Source of the DNA: Plectonema radiosum NIES-515
GTDB lineage: Bacteria > Cyanobacteriota > Cyanobacteriia > Cyanobacteriales > Nostocaceae
NCBI RefSeq assembly: GCF_025753815.1
Contig: NZ_JAOWRF010000297.1
Span: forward strand, 1 to 35,693
Reading direction: 5' to 3'
DNA length: 35,693 nt
The notes beneath the pieces are model-generated. The model was not told where the DNA came from. It made no database searches and saw only the letters and a list, made by a program, of their open reading frames with translations. Positions 24,142-32,815 of the stretch are shown here, piece by piece; positions within the stretch are counted from its first letter, which is position 1; every line of letters starts with the position of its first letter. The position numbers and the translations under genes were made by a program.

Positions 24142-24840
24142 TTAAGTTGTCCCAGCCGAATTTAAACTTTCTTCCGCTTCCGCTTCCACCTTTTGCCCAA
24201 TTTTTGGTTCAGTACCACCAAGCAAACGCTCAATATTGCTGCGATGTCGCAAAATCACATACAATCCACCAGCTACAGCAAACAAAATGTAAGGTAAAGG
24301 TTGATGTAAAAGTGTCATGAAAATTGGAACAGCTACAGCACCCAAAACTGAACTCAAAGACACAATCCGCGATATCGCAATTACAGCCGCAAATACCCCC
24401 GCTGTAGCCAAGCCTATCTGCCAATTCATCGCTAATAAAATACCCAAACTGATCGCAACTGACTTACCACCAGTAAACCCTAAAAAAATTGATTTGCTGT
24501 GTCCTAATATCGCTGCTAACCCAACTAAAATTATTACCCACGGTTGCCATAAATTTGCATCTACCGTTGGGGGGATAAAGTTTTGTAAAGGCGGATAGTT
24601 AAATAATGAGTAAGCCAGAGCGATCGCTAATACTCCCTTGAAAGCATCAATCAGTAAAACGATCGCTCCCGGTACTTTACCCAAAGTTCTTAACACATTA
24701 GTTGCCCCAGTTGAACCAGAACCAACTGAGCGAATATCAATACCTTTTAACTGCTTGACTGCGATGTAACCAGTGGGAAACGAACCCAGCAAATAAGCTA
24801 CAATCACAATTGCTCCGCACAAAGTCAACCAAATAGCCAT
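24142..24840 (-). CDS. plsY: Acyl-phosphate:glycerol-3-phosphate acyltransferase PlsY
   Basis: 232 residues from the ATG at 24840 (a GTG five codons earlier is possible). The membrane-protein motifs are AYLLGSFPTGYI, GSGSTGATNVLRTLG (phosphate/acyl site) and GFTGGKSVA. It makes lysophosphatidic acid from acyl-phosphate and glycerol-3-phosphate, the first step of phospholipid synthesis. The C-terminal Glu-rich tail is a cyanobacterial extension. Confidence 0.95.
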   Translation of the reverse strand: MAIWLTLCGAIVIVAYLLGSFPTGYIAVKQLKGIDIRSVGSGSTGATNVLRTLGKVPGAIVLLIDAFKGVLAIALAYSLFNYPPLQNFIPPTVDANLWQPWVIILVGLAAILGHSKSIFLGFTGGKSVAISLGILLAMNWQIGLATAGVFAAVIAISRIVSLSSVLGAVAVPIFMTLLHQPLPYILFAVAGGLYVILRHRSNIERLLGGTEPKIGQKVEAEAEESLNSAGTT

Positions 24841-25079
24841 AAAAAATTCACACATTCACGCATTCACGTATTCACGCATTCAAAGTTAATTGTTAGTTGT
24901 CGTATCAACTCCCAACTCCCAACTCCCAACTCCCAACTCCCAACTCCCAACTCCCAACTCCCAACTCCCAACTCCCAACTCCAAACTCCCAACTCCCAAC
25001 TCCCAACTCCTCACTCCTAACTCCCAACTCCTCACTCCTAACTCCTAACTCCTAACTCCCAACTCCTCACTCCCAACTC
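24841..25079. repeat. Long heptamer array upstream of plsY
   Basis: CATTCACG-type octamers (24853-24881), then about two dozen copies of CCAACTC/CTAACTC heptamers (24907-25078) ending at the stop codon of the DUF3086 gene. No spacers, so not a CRISPR. Confidence 0.95.
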
Positions 25080-26333
25080 TTAATAGTCATCATCAGAATT
25101 TCGCATCATTTTCGGGTCAGGAGCAAACGCCAACCAAAGAGGAAATTGTAATAATCCTAAACTGATTTGCTCCTCAGAATCGTCAATTATAATTAAGGGT
25201 AGTTGATTTGCTTTTGTCAAGCGATCGGCTTTTTGCGCTAACGCTTCGGCTGTTTCAAACAATACCATGCCTTTGTCGGGTCCAAAATCTGGGCGACCGA
25301 TTCCTAGGCAGTCTTGCAAGCCGCGTCGCCAATCACCTAAGCGTTCTGGTGTATTTGCTAATACCAAAGTGCGGAGGCGATCGCCATACAATTTGTGTAA
25401 TATCGAAATCACCGCTGAGGAAATCAGAATATTTTGCAATCGGCTATTCATCGTCCGCAAAGCACCGCGTCCCCCTTGGCTAAAAAACCAATTAGAAACT
25501 CGTTCGGCATGTACTGGCTCAAAAGTGCGGCGCAGCTGCCAAGCAGGTCCATAATAATCTGGTTTGGTGCGGTATTGGTCAATTAAGCGGCGAATTTGCT
25601 TTGTAGTATCTTGAAACTGCTGTTGGGCAAATTGAGGCATTCCTGGCTCAATATCTACTGATTTAGTCTCTTTGACACTGACTTTTTCCCGTTCTCTAAC
25701 AGTCGGCATTAATTGCAACTGTTCTGCTGCTGATGCCAAATCTTGTAAACTACCAGTGAGATAATCTTTAAAACCCTGTACCCGGATTGCCAAATCTTGA
25801 GAAGCACCTGCAAAAGTGGTTCGCATTTCGTTGCGGATGCGTTCTTGACGCCTTTCCAATTGTTCTACAGAAATTTGTAGCGCTTGTTTGCGTTGTTCTA
25901 ATTGCATCAAAGCTTCTTGCACTACTTTACCCATAGTTATTTGGGTATCACTCACTTGCGCTTGAAGAGTTTTGTAAGAAGTTTGCAAGTTAGCTATTTC
26001 TTCTTTTAGAGCTAGTTCAGTACGTTGCAATTCTACTAGTCGTTGCGCTGCTGACTCTATCAGTGAATTATCTTTTGATGCTTCTATTTTTGAGTTGAGA
26101 AAGGTAGGTGTCGATGAATCTTCTGTTGACTCAGCAGTCAGATTTTGCGCTTGCGGTGTAGGCAAATCAAAATTTGAGTTTTCTGGTGTTTGGGTTATCT
26201 GACTTTGTATTTGAGTTTTACCCACTAACTCAGCAGATGAGTTTTCTGGATGTTCAACTACAGGGCTTGGTTCTTGTTTTTCCATTAATGACTCATTAAT
26301 AGGTTCTGGAGTTTGAGATTCCTCAGGGTTCAT
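25080..26333 (-). CDS. DUF3086 protein with N-terminal coiled coil
   Basis: 417 residues from ATG 26333 (a TTG two codons earlier is less likely). Residues 1-80 are acidic and disordered; about 90-185 form a coiled coil (LQRTELALKEEIANLQTSYK); the C-terminal half (about 240-415) is the cyanobacterial DUF3086 domain, with NTPERLGDWRRGLQDCLGIG. Function unknown. It is upstream of nothing obvious on its own strand, but DUF3119 and an MlaE permease lie just above it on the same strand, so the three may work together in envelope lipid handling (inference). Confidence 0.8.
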   Translation of the reverse strand: MNPEESQTPEPINESLMEKQEPSPVVEHPENSSAELVGKTQIQSQITQTPENSNFDLPTPQAQNLTAESTEDSSTPTFLNSKIEASKDNSLIESAAQRLVELQRTELALKEEIANLQTSYKTLQAQVSDTQITMGKVVQEALMQLEQRKQALQISVEQLERRQERIRNEMRTTFAGASQDLAIRVQGFKDYLTGSLQDLASAAEQLQLMPTVREREKVSVKETKSVDIEPGMPQFAQQQFQDTTKQIRRLIDQYRTKPDYYGPAWQLRRTFEPVHAERVSNWFFSQGGRGALRTMNSRLQNILISSAVISILHKLYGDRLRTLVLANTPERLGDWRRGLQDCLGIGRPDFGPDKGMVLFETAEALAQKADRLTKANQLPLIIIDDSEEQISLGLLQFPLWLAFAPDPKMMRNSDDDY

Positions 26334-26378
26334 AAACAATAATGCAATATTATAGATAGGAGTGAAATATTACAATTC

Positions 26379-26483
26379 ATATCATGTCGGTTTAATTAAC
26401 AGTAATAAAAACATCGCAACCTTGGTAGAGACGTTCCGGACCGAACGTCTTTACAATTGTAAGTAATTTACCAGACATGATAT
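26379..26483. mobile_element. MITE-like element, copy 2
   Basis: 105 bp bounded by the perfect terminal inverted repeat ATATCATGTC (26379-26388) and GACATGATAT (26474-26483). The core is a GTAGAGACGTTCCGG palindrome (26425-26454). It aligns end to end with the inverted copy at 10550-10687. No ORF; a target duplication could not be confirmed. Confidence 0.8.
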
Positions 26484-26507
26484 CACTTGCGATCGCAGTC
26501 ATGAGTT

Positions 26508-26546
26508 AAGGGTCAAGGGTCAATGGTCAAGGGTCAATGGTCAATA
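26508..26546. repeat. GGTCAAG/GGTCAAT heptamers
   Basis: Five or six alternating copies between the MITE and the DUF3119 gene. Confidence 0.85.
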
Positions 26547-26579
26547 GACTGCTGACTTTGGACTTGACAGCACTGAGAA

Positions 26580-26966
26580 CTAAATACGTGGACAACGTTC
26601 TTCCAGACAAGTTTTTAGGGTGTTGGGGTCAAATATAATCGGCAAAAAGTGAATACTTTTGACTTCTTTAAAGTAAAACAATATAGGAACCCCATTCCAG
26701 AAGATACGCCAATTTTGCCATTCCTGGTAAGGAAAGCGGCGAATTAATTTTTCACCTCTGTAAATATCTAAGTCTGTAGCAGTAAATTGCAAACGCAGAG
26801 TTACTGCTTGAAACATGAGAAACAAGCCAAAAAGGGCGATCGCACCTCCGACTATTGGTTGCACCAAAATCAGAGGAATCGCAGCAATAACCAGCACTAC
26901 AGGTATATTGTAACTAGGCTTAAGTTCTACGGTTGATGCTGCGTATTGAGCATAGGTTTTAGTCAC
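26580..26966 (-). CDS. DUF3119 family membrane protein
   Basis: 128 residues from GTG 26966. Two hydrophobic segments (about 20-37 and 40-58), then a PH-like beta region (LDIYRGEKLIRRFPYQEWQ). Recognised as the cyanobacterial DUF3119 family; no known function. It lies 106 bp downstream of the MlaE permease on the same strand and is probably in the same transcript. Confidence 0.8.
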   Translation of the reverse strand: MTKTYAQYAASTVELKPSYNIPVVLVIAAIPLILVQPIVGGAIALFGLFLMFQAVTLRLQFTATDLDIYRGEKLIRRFPYQEWQNWRIFWNGVPILFYFKEVKSIHFLPIIFDPNTLKTCLEERCPRI

Positions 26967-27072
26967 AGTCTCAAATCCTGCTTTAATTTAGTAGATATTA
27001 TTCATATTCTAGAGCGGGGAGACACAAGGCGTCCGGCGTTAATGCTCCGGTAGAACCGACAGTTTCGTACTC

Positions 27073-27861
27073 TTACCCTAATCCCTTGCCGGTTCCCTGA
27101 AACATTAACCAAGAAAGAAAGAAGTTGAACACAAATATCATCAACAAAGCGGTAACAACCGCAGTTGTGGTTGATTGTCCCACACCTTTGGCTCCTCCGG
27201 TTGTCGTCATCCCCCAACTGCAACCAATGACGGCAATTAAAACTCCAAAGCAAGACGCTTTAATCAAAGCGCTACAAATATCCCAAATGCCGAGAAAGTT
27301 ACGAGCCGAATCTAAAAATGCCGTTTCCGAGAGGTTGTATATATTCGTCACAACTATCAATCCTCCCAACATGCCTGTGACTAAAGACAAAAGAGTTAAA
27401 ATTGGCAGCATGAAGCCGCAAGCAATGACGCGGGGAATTACTAAGTAATCAATCGGATCGGTTTTTAACATTAGCAGGGCGTCAATTTGTTCTGTGACGC
27501 GCATAGTGCCGATTTCCGCTGCAAATGCCGAACCGACTCGTCCTGCCAAAATTACCGCTGTCAGCACCGGTGAGAGTTCTCTTGTTAAGGCGATCGCCAA
27601 CACTCCGCCGACGACGTTTCCTGCCCCAAAATTGATAAACTCCCGCGCTACCTGGATGGTAAACACCGCACCTACAAAAACAGCCGTCAATAAAGCAATG
27701 AAGAGCGAATCGGGTCCCACCGCTGCCATTTGCTCTAAGGTGTTGCGCCGATGGATTTTGCCCTTAATTAGGTGAACTAATACCTGTCCACCTAAAAGAA
27801 TTGCTGCCAGCAATCGCTGACTCCATACTCCTAAGCTGAATTTGGATGTAGTCTTGCTCAA
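27073..27861 (-). CDS. mlaE: MlaE-family ABC permease (lipid transport)
   Basis: 262 residues, the family's usual length. Signature regions: AVFVGAVFTIQVAREF, the EIGTMRVTEQIDAL coupling helix (about 130-143) and VIPRVIACG. MlaE/TGD1 permeases form the core of complexes that move phospholipids between membranes; the ATPase and MCE partners are not in this window. The only start in frame is TTG at 27861, two codons after a stop, so translation may be weak. Confidence 0.92.
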   Translation of the reverse strand: MSKTTSKFSLGVWSQRLLAAILLGGQVLVHLIKGKIHRRNTLEQMAAVGPDSLFIALLTAVFVGAVFTIQVAREFINFGAGNVVGGVLAIALTRELSPVLTAVILAGRVGSAFAAEIGTMRVTEQIDALLMLKTDPIDYLVIPRVIACGFMLPILTLLSLVTGMLGGLIVVTNIYNLSETAFLDSARNFLGIWDICSALIKASCFGVLIAVIGCSWGMTTTGGAKGVGQSTTTAVVTALLMIFVFNFFLSWLMFQGTGKGLG

Positions 27862-28310
27862 AGTTTACAACTTAACTCAGTAACTGCCTTAAGAATAGCG
27901 AAAGTCAGTTATTTGTAGTTAGTAGTTAGTGGTTAGTAGTTAGTGGGAGCCTTGTTGATTCCCAGGAAGGAAAAATCGGGAGCATCCCCCCCTCCTCCAC
28001 TCCCCCCCTCCCCCCTTGGGCAGAATATTAACTCTTCTTAAAGCTCCTCTCAGAATACTAAGCGTCTGTGAGGTTGCTTGTGAGGCAATTAAATGCGGCA
28101 ATATTTGATGGAAAGCTTTATTTTTCTAGGGTTCTAATAATTTTCGGTATTATCGATGCTCTTAGCATCTAGTAAAAGTGGTAGATAATTATTTTAATGA
28201 AAACTTAAGATTTTTGACATATTGTCTATGGGAGGACGATCGCACTTATTGTAGAAAGTGACATACAGGTATATGGGTTTTACCGATTCACTTACGGAGC
28301 CTGTCCGAAG
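27862..28310. other. 449-bp gap with short repeats
   Basis: AGTAGTTAGTGG-type repeats (27916-27950) and a C-rich tract (27985-28018). The rest is AT-rich, with one CGATCGC-type site near 28237. No gene or RNA seen; it should contain promoters for the divergent genes. Confidence 0.6.
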
Positions 28311-28607
28311 ATGACTATTTTTACTAACTTTTTCCGCTCTTTGCTGTTGACGATTATTTTTAGTTTTGTTGCTCCTTTGTTTCTGGTGGGGGTTTGTTTG
28401 TTTTCTCTATCCCTCATCGGTAAGTTTCCAGGTGTACAAGATGTGAGTCAGGCGATCGCACTCCCGATTATCCGTTTTCTTGCAACCTTTGGCAGTGGCA
28501 CTCCCTTACGCGGAATATTTGTAATTTGTTTAACTTGTAGTTTCGTTGGTGCGTTATTTGACACTTATGTTTATTACAGGTATCAAATTTTGCGAAATGA
28601 TTCTTAA
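28311..28607 (+). CDS. Small membrane protein of unknown function
   Basis: 98 residues with two hydrophobic segments (about 9-36 and 66-88) separated by a loop (GKFPGVQDVSQAIALPI), ending YYRYQILRNDS. An ordinary ATG and an intact HIP1-like site inside the gene argue that it is real. No family recognised. Confidence 0.65.
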   Translation: MTIFTNFFRSLLLTIIFSFVAPLFLVGVCLFSLSLIGKFPGVQDVSQAIALPIIRFLATFGSGTPLRGIFVICLTCSFVGALFDTYVYYRYQILRNDS

Positions 28608-28748
28608 GTGCGGCAAACAGCATTTGAGTAAGCTGGTAAATTGCATAACTTCTAAAAAATAGATAAAAAAAACTTGAAAAAGCTGCTGATCCTTATCTAT
28701 AAAAGGATTGGTAAAATTTAATTATTATTTAAATATTAATTTAACCTA

Positions 28749-28846
28749 AATGTCGCGAAATTCAAGAGTCCGTCTGCACGGTGGGGATGGATAGCGACCA
28801 ACAAATAAACCGCGTTCGCGAAGCGTGCCGTTAGGCAAGCGACATT
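28749..28846. repeat. 98-bp element with short inverted ends upstream of tnpB
   Basis: AATGTCGC (28749-28756) and GCGACATT (28839-28846) bound a stretch with GCGTTCGCGAAGCG. It may be an independent cyanobacterial palindrome or contain the left end of the tnpB element (the GGTGGGGATGG segment at about 28780 echoes the right-end hairpin). Confidence 0.5.
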
Positions 28847-28895
28847 ATTTTTCTTGTTTGTGGTATAGTTTTATCATTAATAAACAATTCTGATA

Positions 28896-30089
28896 ATGTA
28901 CAAAGCTTATAAGTTCAGATTGTACCCAACTTCAGAGCAGCAAATAGCTTTAGCAAAAAGCTTTGGCAGCTGTCGCTGGTTTTGGAATTATGCTTTGAAC
29001 TTATGCCAAGAAACTTACAAAGTTTCTGGGAAAGGTTTATCAAGAAGTGCTATTGGGAGTTTATTACCAAATCTCAAAAAAGAATATCCTTGGCTAACTG
29101 ATGCTTATTCTCAATGTTTGCAGTATGTGGCTCTGAATCTATCGACGGCATACAAAAACTTCTTTGAGAAAAGAGCAGGTTTCCCCAGATTCAAATCTAA
29201 GCATGGTAGGCAGTCTAGTAGTTATCCATCTAACGTCAAGCTAGATGGGGATTATCTGAAGTTACCAGGCAAAGTTGGATCTATTTATTGCAAGCAAGAC
29301 CGTCCAATTGAAGGAATTATCAAAACTGTTACGGTTTCCCAACTCCCGGACGGCAAATATTATGCCTCGATTTTAGTTGATAATCGGCAAGAGATTCCTG
29401 CACATAAAGTTGAAGGGAAAGCAGTAGGGATTGATTTAGGACTAACTCATTTTTGCATTACTAGCGATGGGAGCAAGTTTGACAACCCACGTCATACTAA
29501 ACGATATGCCCGCAACCTCAAGAAGAAACAACAAAGCCTTGCTCGAAAACAAAAAGGAAGCAACACCAGAGTTAAAGCCAGAAAGCTAGTAGCGAAAGTA
29601 CATTCAAAAATATCAAGAGCAAGAGAAGATTTTCTCCATAAGCTATCCCGCAAGATAGTTAACGAAAACCAAGTTATTGCAGTGGAAAATCTTCATATTA
29701 AAGGCATGGTACGCAATCGTAATTTAGCGTCATCTATTAGTGATTGTGGCTGGGGACAATTTTGTACCATGCTTAAATACAAGTCAGAGTGGGACGGAAA
29801 AACCTATCTAGAGGTGGATAGATTTTTTGCTTCTTCAAAAACTTGTAGCGTTTGCTTCAACAAGATAGATAGCTTGTTATTGGATATCAGGAATTGGACG
29901 TGTAGCAAGTGCCAAACCCATCATGATAGAGATATCAATGCGGCTACGAACATCAAAAATGAAGCCTTGCGGATATTAGACTTGGGAACCAGGTCTACAG
30001 CCAATGGAGGGAATGTAAGTCAACCTGGTAAAACTTCGGTTTTGCTAGATGCAATTCCCTGCGAAGTTGGAAACCCCATCCCTCTATAG
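28896..30089 (+). CDS. tnpB: TnpB-type RNA-guided nuclease (IS605 OrfB)
   Basis: 397 residues. RuvC residues: Asp180 (GIDLGLTHF), Glu264 (IAVENLHIKG) and Asp346 (HHDRDINAA). Zinc ribbon: C317xxC320 and C336xxC339. The N-terminal part (MYKAYKFRLYPTSEQQ) is the usual start. All catalytic residues are present, so the protein should be active as a nuclease guided by an RNA from the element's right end. No tnpA accompanies it; the nearest is 6 kb away and belongs to a different palindrome context. The last codons run into the right-end hairpin. Confidence 0.93.
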   Translation: MYKAYKFRLYPTSEQQIALAKSFGSCRWFWNYALNLCQETYKVSGKGLSRSAIGSLLPNLKKEYPWLTDAYSQCLQYVALNLSTAYKNFFEKRAGFPRFKSKHGRQSSSYPSNVKLDGDYLKLPGKVGSIYCKQDRPIEGIIKTVTVSQLPDGKYYASILVDNRQEIPAHKVEGKAVGIDLGLTHFCITSDGSKFDNPRHTKRYARNLKKKQQSLARKQKGSNTRVKARKLVAKVHSKISRAREDFLHKLSRKIVNENQVIAVENLHIKGMVRNRNLASSISDCGWGQFCTMLKYKSEWDGKTYLEVDRFFASSKTCSVCFNKIDSLLLDIRNWTCSKCQTHHDRDINAATNIKNEALRILDLGTRSTANGGNVSQPGKTSVLLDAIPCEVGNPIPL

Positions 30090-30096
30090 GGTGGGG
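29950..30096 (+). ncRNA. Putative omega RNA and right end of the tnpB element
   Basis: In IS605-type elements the guide RNA overlaps the 3' end of tnpB and ends at the right boundary. Here the last codons are followed by a hairpin, CCCCATCCCT with AGGGTGGGG (30074-30096), typical of right ends; TAGTTCA follows. The 5' limit is a guess. Confidence 0.4.
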
Positions 30097-30135
30097 TAGT
30101 TCATATTAAGTTTAGAACGAGGTTTTTGACTGCTC

Positions 30136-30957
30136 ATGGTATGGCCCTTTAAGTCTAAGTTTCAAAAACAAATTGCTCGGATTGAAATTACCGGAGCGAT
30201 CGCCAGTGCTACTCGCAAACGTGTTTTAGAAGCCCTTAAAACTGTAGAGGAACGCAAGTTTCCCGCATTGCTGCTACGCATTGACAGTCCTGGTGGTACA
30301 GTAGGAGATTCCCAAGAAATCTACAGCGCTTTGAAGCGTTTGCGTGAAAAAATCAAAATTGTCGCTAGTTTTGGTAATATTTCCGCTTCTGGCGGTGTCT
30401 ATATTGGTGTAGGAGCCGAGCACATCGTTGCTAACCCTGGTACAATTACAGGTAGTATCGGTGTAATTTTGCGTGGCAATAATTTGGAACGCTTGCTAGA
30501 AAAAATCGGTGTTTCCTTTAAGGTAATTAAGTCCGGTCCTTACAAAGACATTTTGTCATTCGACCGGGAACTAACTGAACCAGAACAAAACATCCTGCAA
30601 GAGTTAATCGACACAAGTTACCAACAATTTGTGCAAACAGTAGCCGAAGGACGGAATTTAGCCGAAGAAACTGTAAGAAGTTTCGCCGATGGTCGAATTT
30701 TTACCGGACAGCAAGCTTTAGAGTTGGGTGTTGTAGACCGACTGGGAACAGAAGAAGATGCGCGACGTTGGACAGCAGAACTAGTTGGTCTTGATCCAGA
30801 AAAAACACTCACTTACACCTTAGAAGAACCTAAACCGTTATTGAGTCGCTTGCTACCAGGAAGCGCTAAAATTTCGTCAGGATTAAAGGCTAGGATTGAT
30901 TGGATGGAATTTGAAATGTCCACCAGCGGTCAGCCTTTGTGGTTGTATCGACCATAA
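30136..30957 (+). CDS. sppA: Signal peptide peptidase SppA (short form)
   Basis: 273 residues. The S49 catalytic pair is visible: the nucleophile Ser in NISASGGVY (near 84-88) and Lys in SGPYKDIL (about 138). It degrades cleaved signal peptides at the membrane. A true N-terminal membrane anchor is weak, as in many cyanobacterial short forms. It starts 40 bp after the tnpB right end, so the insertion may have replaced part of its promoter. Confidence 0.93.
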   Translation: MVWPFKSKFQKQIARIEITGAIASATRKRVLEALKTVEERKFPALLLRIDSPGGTVGDSQEIYSALKRLREKIKIVASFGNISASGGVYIGVGAEHIVANPGTITGSIGVILRGNNLERLLEKIGVSFKVIKSGPYKDILSFDRELTEPEQNILQELIDTSYQQFVQTVAEGRNLAEETVRSFADGRIFTGQQALELGVVDRLGTEEDARRWTAELVGLDPEKTLTYTLEEPKPLLSRLLPGSAKISSGLKARIDWMEFEMSTSGQPLWLYRP

Positions 30958-31032
30958 ATGGTCGATGGTCAATGGTCAATGGTCTAATGACTTTTGACTA
31001 GTGGCTAATGATTAATGAAGGAGGAAATTGGC

Positions 31033-31398
31033 GTGGAGTGGCGAATGCGGGCTATTCGCGGAGCAACAACCGTTGCGGAAAATACCGTTGAGGCAATGCG
31101 TGAAGCGGTTATAGAGCTGTTAGATGAACTGGAAAAACGGAATCACCTACATCCAACAGACATGATTAGTGTTACTTTCTCAGTGACACATGATTTGGAT
31201 GCCATTTTTCCTGCGGCGATCGCACGATCTCGTCCTTGTTGGGATAATGTAGCAATGTTAGATGTGCAGCAAATGCACGTTGAGGGTAGCTTGGAACGTT
31301 GCGTCCGTTTTCTAGTTCACGCATACCTCCCACCCTCCGATCCAATTCACCATGTCTATTTGCGTCACGCTGCCAGCTTGCGACCAGACTGGAGTTAG
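31033..31398 (+). CDS. aroH: Chorismate mutase, AroH type
   Basis: 121 residues from GTG 31033, preceded by an excellent ribosome site (AAGGAGG at 31018-31024, 8 bases before). The ATG at 31015 would put that site inside the gene, so GTG is preferred. MRAIRGATTVAENT and the RCVRFLVHAY region are AroH (Bacillus-type trimer) signatures. It converts chorismate to prephenate for Phe/Tyr synthesis. GGTCAATGG repeats fill the gap after sppA (30958-30985). Confidence 0.93.
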   Translation: MEWRMRAIRGATTVAENTVEAMREAVIELLDELEKRNHLHPTDMISVTFSVTHDLDAIFPAAIARSRPCWDNVAMLDVQQMHVEGSLERCVRFLVHAYLPPSDPIHHVYLRHAASLRPDWS

Positions 31399-31459
31399 TC
31401 CCAACTTCTCTAGTTAATTATAAATTTTTATTAAGCAAACGCTCCTAAACACTCCTAAA

Positions 31460-31517
31460 CGTAGTAAGGACTTCAGTCCTTAAAACCGAAGTTATGAGCA
31501 GTAAACTGCTCACTACG
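31460..31517. repeat. CGTAGT-bounded double hairpin
   Basis: Outer arms CGTAGT and ACTACG; inner hairpins AAGGACTTCAGTCCTT (31466-31481) and GAGCAGTAAACTGCTC (31496-31511). It lies between the convergent aroH and PstS-like genes and may terminate both. Confidence 0.85.
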
Positions 31518-31519
31518 AA

Positions 31520-32587
31520 CTAGGGGATAAACCCAGCTTGAGCGATCGCCTTTTTTCCTTCGTCAGTCAGCAAAAGTCTAGTATAAGCTTCCCCCACTTT
31601 CTCTTCTCGACCCTTGTTTTGCTTAATAATTACAAATAATTTGCTCCTTATTGGATAACTACCGTTCTTGAAAACTTCAGTGTTAACCTGATTGCGCTTT
31701 TGCGGACACTGATTTGAAGGTATCAACGGTTCACGATAAGGAGAAATTAGCTCCGTAGACACCCGACCGAGGGGCAAAGCCTTGACACTACACTGAGGTA
31801 CTACACCCCGCGCAGAACCGTAATATACAGCACCAGGAGTTTTACTGACTCGGCGTAGTGCTTCCGTGGTAGAATAGACATACTGAACATTAGAACCTAG
31901 CGCCTGTTTTAACTCTGGCTTGTCAGAAAATAATACTGTATCTGCGTTCTCTGGCTGCTGCGACAAAGGAATAATCGGCAAGTCTGGTCCTTTTACTTGC
32001 TTCCAGTTAGTAATTTGCCCTAAATAAATTTGCTGCAACTGCTCAACGGTTAAGCCTGGTAAATTAAGTGCTTGGTTAACTACTACTGCTACTCCATCAG
32101 TAGCAACTTCGCGTTGCTCAAGTGTAAAACCTCGCTGTTTAGCGATCGCATACTCTTCGGCAGTCAGGGGACGGGAAGATTCAGCAAAATCTAATTTCCC
32201 ATCAAGCAACATTTTAATACCGGCTCCGGAACCTGGGCTACCATTAGGAGGGTCTACATATTGGAGTTGCAGTTCAAGACGAGTGTTTTGAATATAAGAA
32301 TCTACGAGTTGCCTAATCGGTGCCCAAGCCGTACTTCCACCGTATTTGAATACTCCAATTGGCACATCAGTAACAGTTTGAAAGGTTGAAGTCGCAGAAA
32401 TAGAGGTAGTATTTGCACCTTGACCAGACAAAGAAAAAGTACCATTGTTGACCCACAAGCGGGGTCTGAGCCACAACCACAGTCCACCAATTATTACAAT
32501 TGTAAGTAGTTCACCAAATATCAGACCTCTGATCATTTGTTGGGCATCTTTGCTTAGTGGGAGACTTTTTTTGCTAGGATTCTTCAT
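31520..32587 (-). CDS. PstS-like phosphate-binding protein, membrane-anchored
   Basis: 355 residues from ATG 32587 (preceded by AGGAAG; a TTG five codons earlier is less likely). A single membrane segment (about 20-40) leads into a PBP-like domain: KYGGSTAWAPI, then GSGAGIKMLLDGKLDFAESS, a typical phosphate-site pattern, and EVATDGVAVVVN. No PstC/A/B genes are adjacent, and the linker is short, so it may be a sensor or accessory binder and not a transporter subunit. Confidence 0.85.
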   Translation of the reverse strand: MKNPSKKSLPLSKDAQQMIRGLIFGELLTIVIIGGLWLWLRPRLWVNNGTFSLSGQGANTTSISATSTFQTVTDVPIGVFKYGGSTAWAPIRQLVDSYIQNTRLELQLQYVDPPNGSPGSGAGIKMLLDGKLDFAESSRPLTAEEYAIAKQRGFTLEQREVATDGVAVVVNQALNLPGLTVEQLQQIYLGQITNWKQVKGPDLPIIPLSQQPENADTVLFSDKPELKQALGSNVQYVYSTTEALRRVSKTPGAVYYGSARGVVPQCSVKALPLGRVSTELISPYREPLIPSNQCPQKRNQVNTEVFKNGSYPIRSKLFVIIKQNKGREEKVGEAYTRLLLTDEGKKAIAQAGFIP

Positions 32588-32815
32588 TTTTTCTTCCTGC
32601 AATTTGCTTAATTATGAGTACTTAATCTCAACTTTGGGTTCACTGCTCAATTTACCTACCTTCTAAACCTCCTGCAAAAGCTAGATACACTTTTTATGAA
32701 GTTTAAATAAACTGTAGATAATTTACGTAATTCTTAGATAAAAACTATATATGAATTTTCTAGATATGTTTTTTTAAGTAAAATTACTTAATACAACCGT
32801 TAGGTAGATCGTAAC

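Noticed and set aside
24907-25078. CRISPR-like array
   Set aside because: The units are 7 bp and contiguous, with no spacers and no cas genes; it is a short tandem repeat.
22448-30089. tnpA and tnpB as one IS605 element
   Set aside because: They are 6 kb apart with plsY, DUF3086, DUF3119 and mlaE between them, and lie in different palindrome contexts.
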